From Macrothele yani (lineage: Eukaryota; Arthropoda; Arachnida; Araneae; Macrothelidae), in the NCBI GenBank assembly GCA_039090855.1, contig CM077002.1, forward strand, positions 80,728,194-80,792,193: a stretch of DNA of 64,000 nucleotides, written 5' to 3'. Both the position numbers and the translations under genes were made by a program. Positions 61,976 through 64,000 of the stretch are shown in pieces. The notes beneath the pieces were generated by a model. That model searched no databases and was not told the origin of the DNA. It saw only the letters and a program-made list of their open reading frames with translations. Position 1 is the stretch's first letter. Each line of letters begins with the position of its first letter.

Positions 61976-64000
61976 AATAAGGAACTAAAGTCATGTTGCT
62001 TTTGAAACCAATGACCTGTAGATTTGTAATGGGAATGTTGAGGACAAGAAGTCACCCTGCTTTCGCCAAAAGAAACTAAAGATTTTTTTTGCGACACAAC
62101 TTTACAAATTGTTTTCTTGGACGTTCGCGCTTTTAACTGTTTTATGACCAAGGTCACTGTCCGATATTGGGACGAGTCCGCTCTTTGGAGCTGAATATAT
62201 AGAACCGCATATACCATGGGACTGGGGGATCACAAAACTGTCCGCTAAATGGATGGAGGTGTCTGCTGTTCGAAATTGTCCGCTAAGAAGGCTTTCCTGT
62301 GCAACATTCATATTACACATACACTTAACTTTGATAAAGATGTGAACCACTTCGATGGATATAGAGTTATACAGTTAAAGTTTTCACTAGAAATTACTTT
62401 CTTGCTAGTGAGGAAGCTATTTCTGCGGGCTGTTAATCACAAAGAAAAAACAAACAATAAATAAGTAAAACGTTCAAGAAAATCAGGAAGATGCTACACT
62501 GAAGAAGACCGCACGAGAAATAAAAGAAAAGTTTTCGTCTTGGTGTTTCTAACCAGCCGGCAATTCCGCAAAATTTGAAATCGCAGCTTTCATTGCAACT
62601 GGCGGAATGTATGATAAAACCACGCCCATGCTGTACGGCAGTACGCTGATGTAAACAACGGACCATCACGAAACAGGCACCCTGACTTTCCAACACCAAG
62701 CAGAAAATAAAATAAAGGTTGTTCAAATGAAACGTAATTTCGGGAGATGGTGCAATTTCAGTCGACATACTGATGTCTGTAGAGCAGTGCTGAGACGGGC
62801 TGAGTCCGAGCCCGAAAGCACGAAGCTGAGCTCGGGCGGGGTCAGGTTGCATAATATTTACTGTGATTCATGTTCGGGCTGGCTCGGGATCTGAGAGAGA
62901 AAGATAATTTTCTTTTGTTTTGTTTTTAATGCTATTTTGTATGATTCAGCATCTGAAACGTTTTTTACACTTCCTAGTTGCTATATAGAGAATCCTTCGG
63001 CAACTGGGTCTGAGTGGGGAGTGGAGTCTCGGAAGGGTAATTTATTCTGGGCTTGGGTTGCAAATGCCATACGTAGGCCATGCATTAGTGGGTTTCTACG
63101 GAAAAGGAGAAGCTTCTTCAAAAATTATAGACAGCAGATGCCATGCCGCCAAAATTTTCTCTGCATCATGCCATTTGGACCTGATGAAGAATTTAGTCCT
63201 ACATTATTTTGTAAAATTTCATAAGCATTAATAGGTTCATTGAACTGTTTTCATGGTAGGTACGTTGTTTATAATCCTTTAAGGTGGTACTAAAATCACC
63301 TGAGGTTAACTGATCTTGCCATAACTACAGGCCTCTACTGGTGTCAGGAATGCTCTGTAATTATGGGTCCGTTTTCGTGGCTGTGGCCTGTGTTGCTTTG
63401 TCTGTTGTGATTCTGCGTGGCTATGAATGGTTAGTGCACCTTTCTAGATACTTGACATCCTGTATTAGTCGTTATTTCCTCTTCGAGCGTGAATATTCGC
63501 ATTTATTATTTCCACGATATGGTGTTTCGGTTTTATGATACTCAGTAATAACTCACTCGCTATTGACATCGCGCGAATGATTATAAAAATACGTTACCCA
63601 TTTTGAACTGCTGTAATATAAATATAATGTTTCTAATCTTTGTTGATCAGCTAATACCTGAAGATGAAACGCTTGGCGTTTTGAAAGAGCTAGTAGTGTG
63701 TGAATGATCAAATAAAGATATTTATCTGGTTGCAGGTGGTTTTAAGATCTTTTTCGGATTTGAATATTTAGATTCAAAATCTTCATCGAGTATAGACGGT
63801 AAAATAAAATATAACTAGGACCAGCCATAAAGCCTTCTACGAGTACAGTGAACGATCGCAGCTGGGCGTCTTTCGCTGCAGACGATCCGGTGTTTGAACG
63901 AGAGGGCCAGAGAGTGAAAATTACGATTTTGGAGGATTCACAGGTAAATTTGGATTTCCTTACATTCCTTGACTGTGCAGTGGTGTTCCATGCGTTACCG
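61976..64000. other. Unassigned distal region
   Basis: About 2 kb without a supported gene. A GC-rich patch at about 62788-62895 has GAGCCCGA...CTCGGGC self-complementary words and repeated CTCGGG. The last 300 bp carry a hammerhead-like motif and an AATAAAG near 63710. No frame shows family likeness. Confidence 0.4.
63655..63695 (+). ncRNA. Possible hammerhead-like remnant
   Basis: CTGAAGA (63658-63664), then stem AAACGC-TTG-GCGTTT, then GAAA at 63683-63686, then AGCTAGTAG, which pairs partly with the upstream AGCTAATAC. CUGANGA and GAAA are the two invariant hammerhead strands. AATAAAG follows 25 bp on, as at Penelope 3' ends. No cleavage site was identified with certainty. Confidence 0.35.

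Noticed and set aside
62490..62530. Third hammerhead-like motif (CTGAAGA...GAAA)
   Set aside because: The intervening bases do not form a stem II and no flanking helices were found.

Overview
The window looks like intergenic or heterochromatin-like DNA from an arthropod nuclear genome. It is AT-rich, has spliceosomal intron signals and poly(A) signals, and is built almost entirely from layered transposable elements of kinds common in arthropods (Tc1/mariner, Tigger/pogo, RTE-type LINE, Gypsy, Penelope-like). A chelicerate or crustacean source would fit, but nothing here fixes the order. I found no convincing host gene, rRNA or functional tRNA.

Layout. 0.7-8.9 kb: a minus-strand virus-like or Polinton-like cluster. 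It contains a decayed gene fusing C2H2 zinc fingers to a family B (protein-primed type) DNA polymerase with an inserted endonuclease VII-like HNH domain, an intact AlkB-type dioxygenase, a possible PC4-like protein, and a degenerate upstream repeat array. 9.4-10.9 kb, 16.9-18.8 kb, 36.4-37.1 plus 43.5-44.8 kb, and 46.9-49.5 kb (reversed): four copies of an interspersed higher-order repeat. Its ~150-160 bp subunits each carry a box that closely resembles the CTCF recognition motif. 12.3-16.25 kb: two RTE LINE copies joined head to head, giving a ~1.63 kb inverted repeat. 26.2-27.7 kb: an intact Tc1-like element.

28.37-28.96 kb: a complete 589-bp, non-coding, LTR-bounded retroelement with target-site duplication ATCC, a tRNA-Lys-type primer binding site and a polypurine tract. 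Its ~163-bp LTRs each contain a 72-nt tRNA-like sequence with pol III A and B boxes. A partial second copy lies at 55.0-55.4 kb. This is the most unusual object in the window. 31.5 and 33.6 kb: tRNA-derived SINE-like repeats. 34.8-36.4 kb: a decayed LINE bounded by perfect hairpins. 37.1-43.5 kb: a defective Gypsy element (gag, protease, RNase H; most of RT and all integrase missing) inserted in the higher-order repeat with a 5-bp target duplication.

45.5-54.2 kb: four more Tc1-like elements, of which only the one at 49.5-51.1 kb has an intact transposase. 55.5-61.9 kb: a nest three deep, a Penelope-like element split by a Tigger/pogo element that is itself split by a Tc3-like element with IR/DR ends. 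62-64 kb: unassigned sequence with a possible hammerhead-ribozyme-like remnant.

The elements do not form one pathway. The window is a stratigraphy of insertions. Order is clear where one element interrupts another (higher-order repeat, then Gypsy and Tc1; Penelope, then Tigger, then Tc3-like). Domain and motif calls rest on reading translated frames and repeats by eye; no database search was run.
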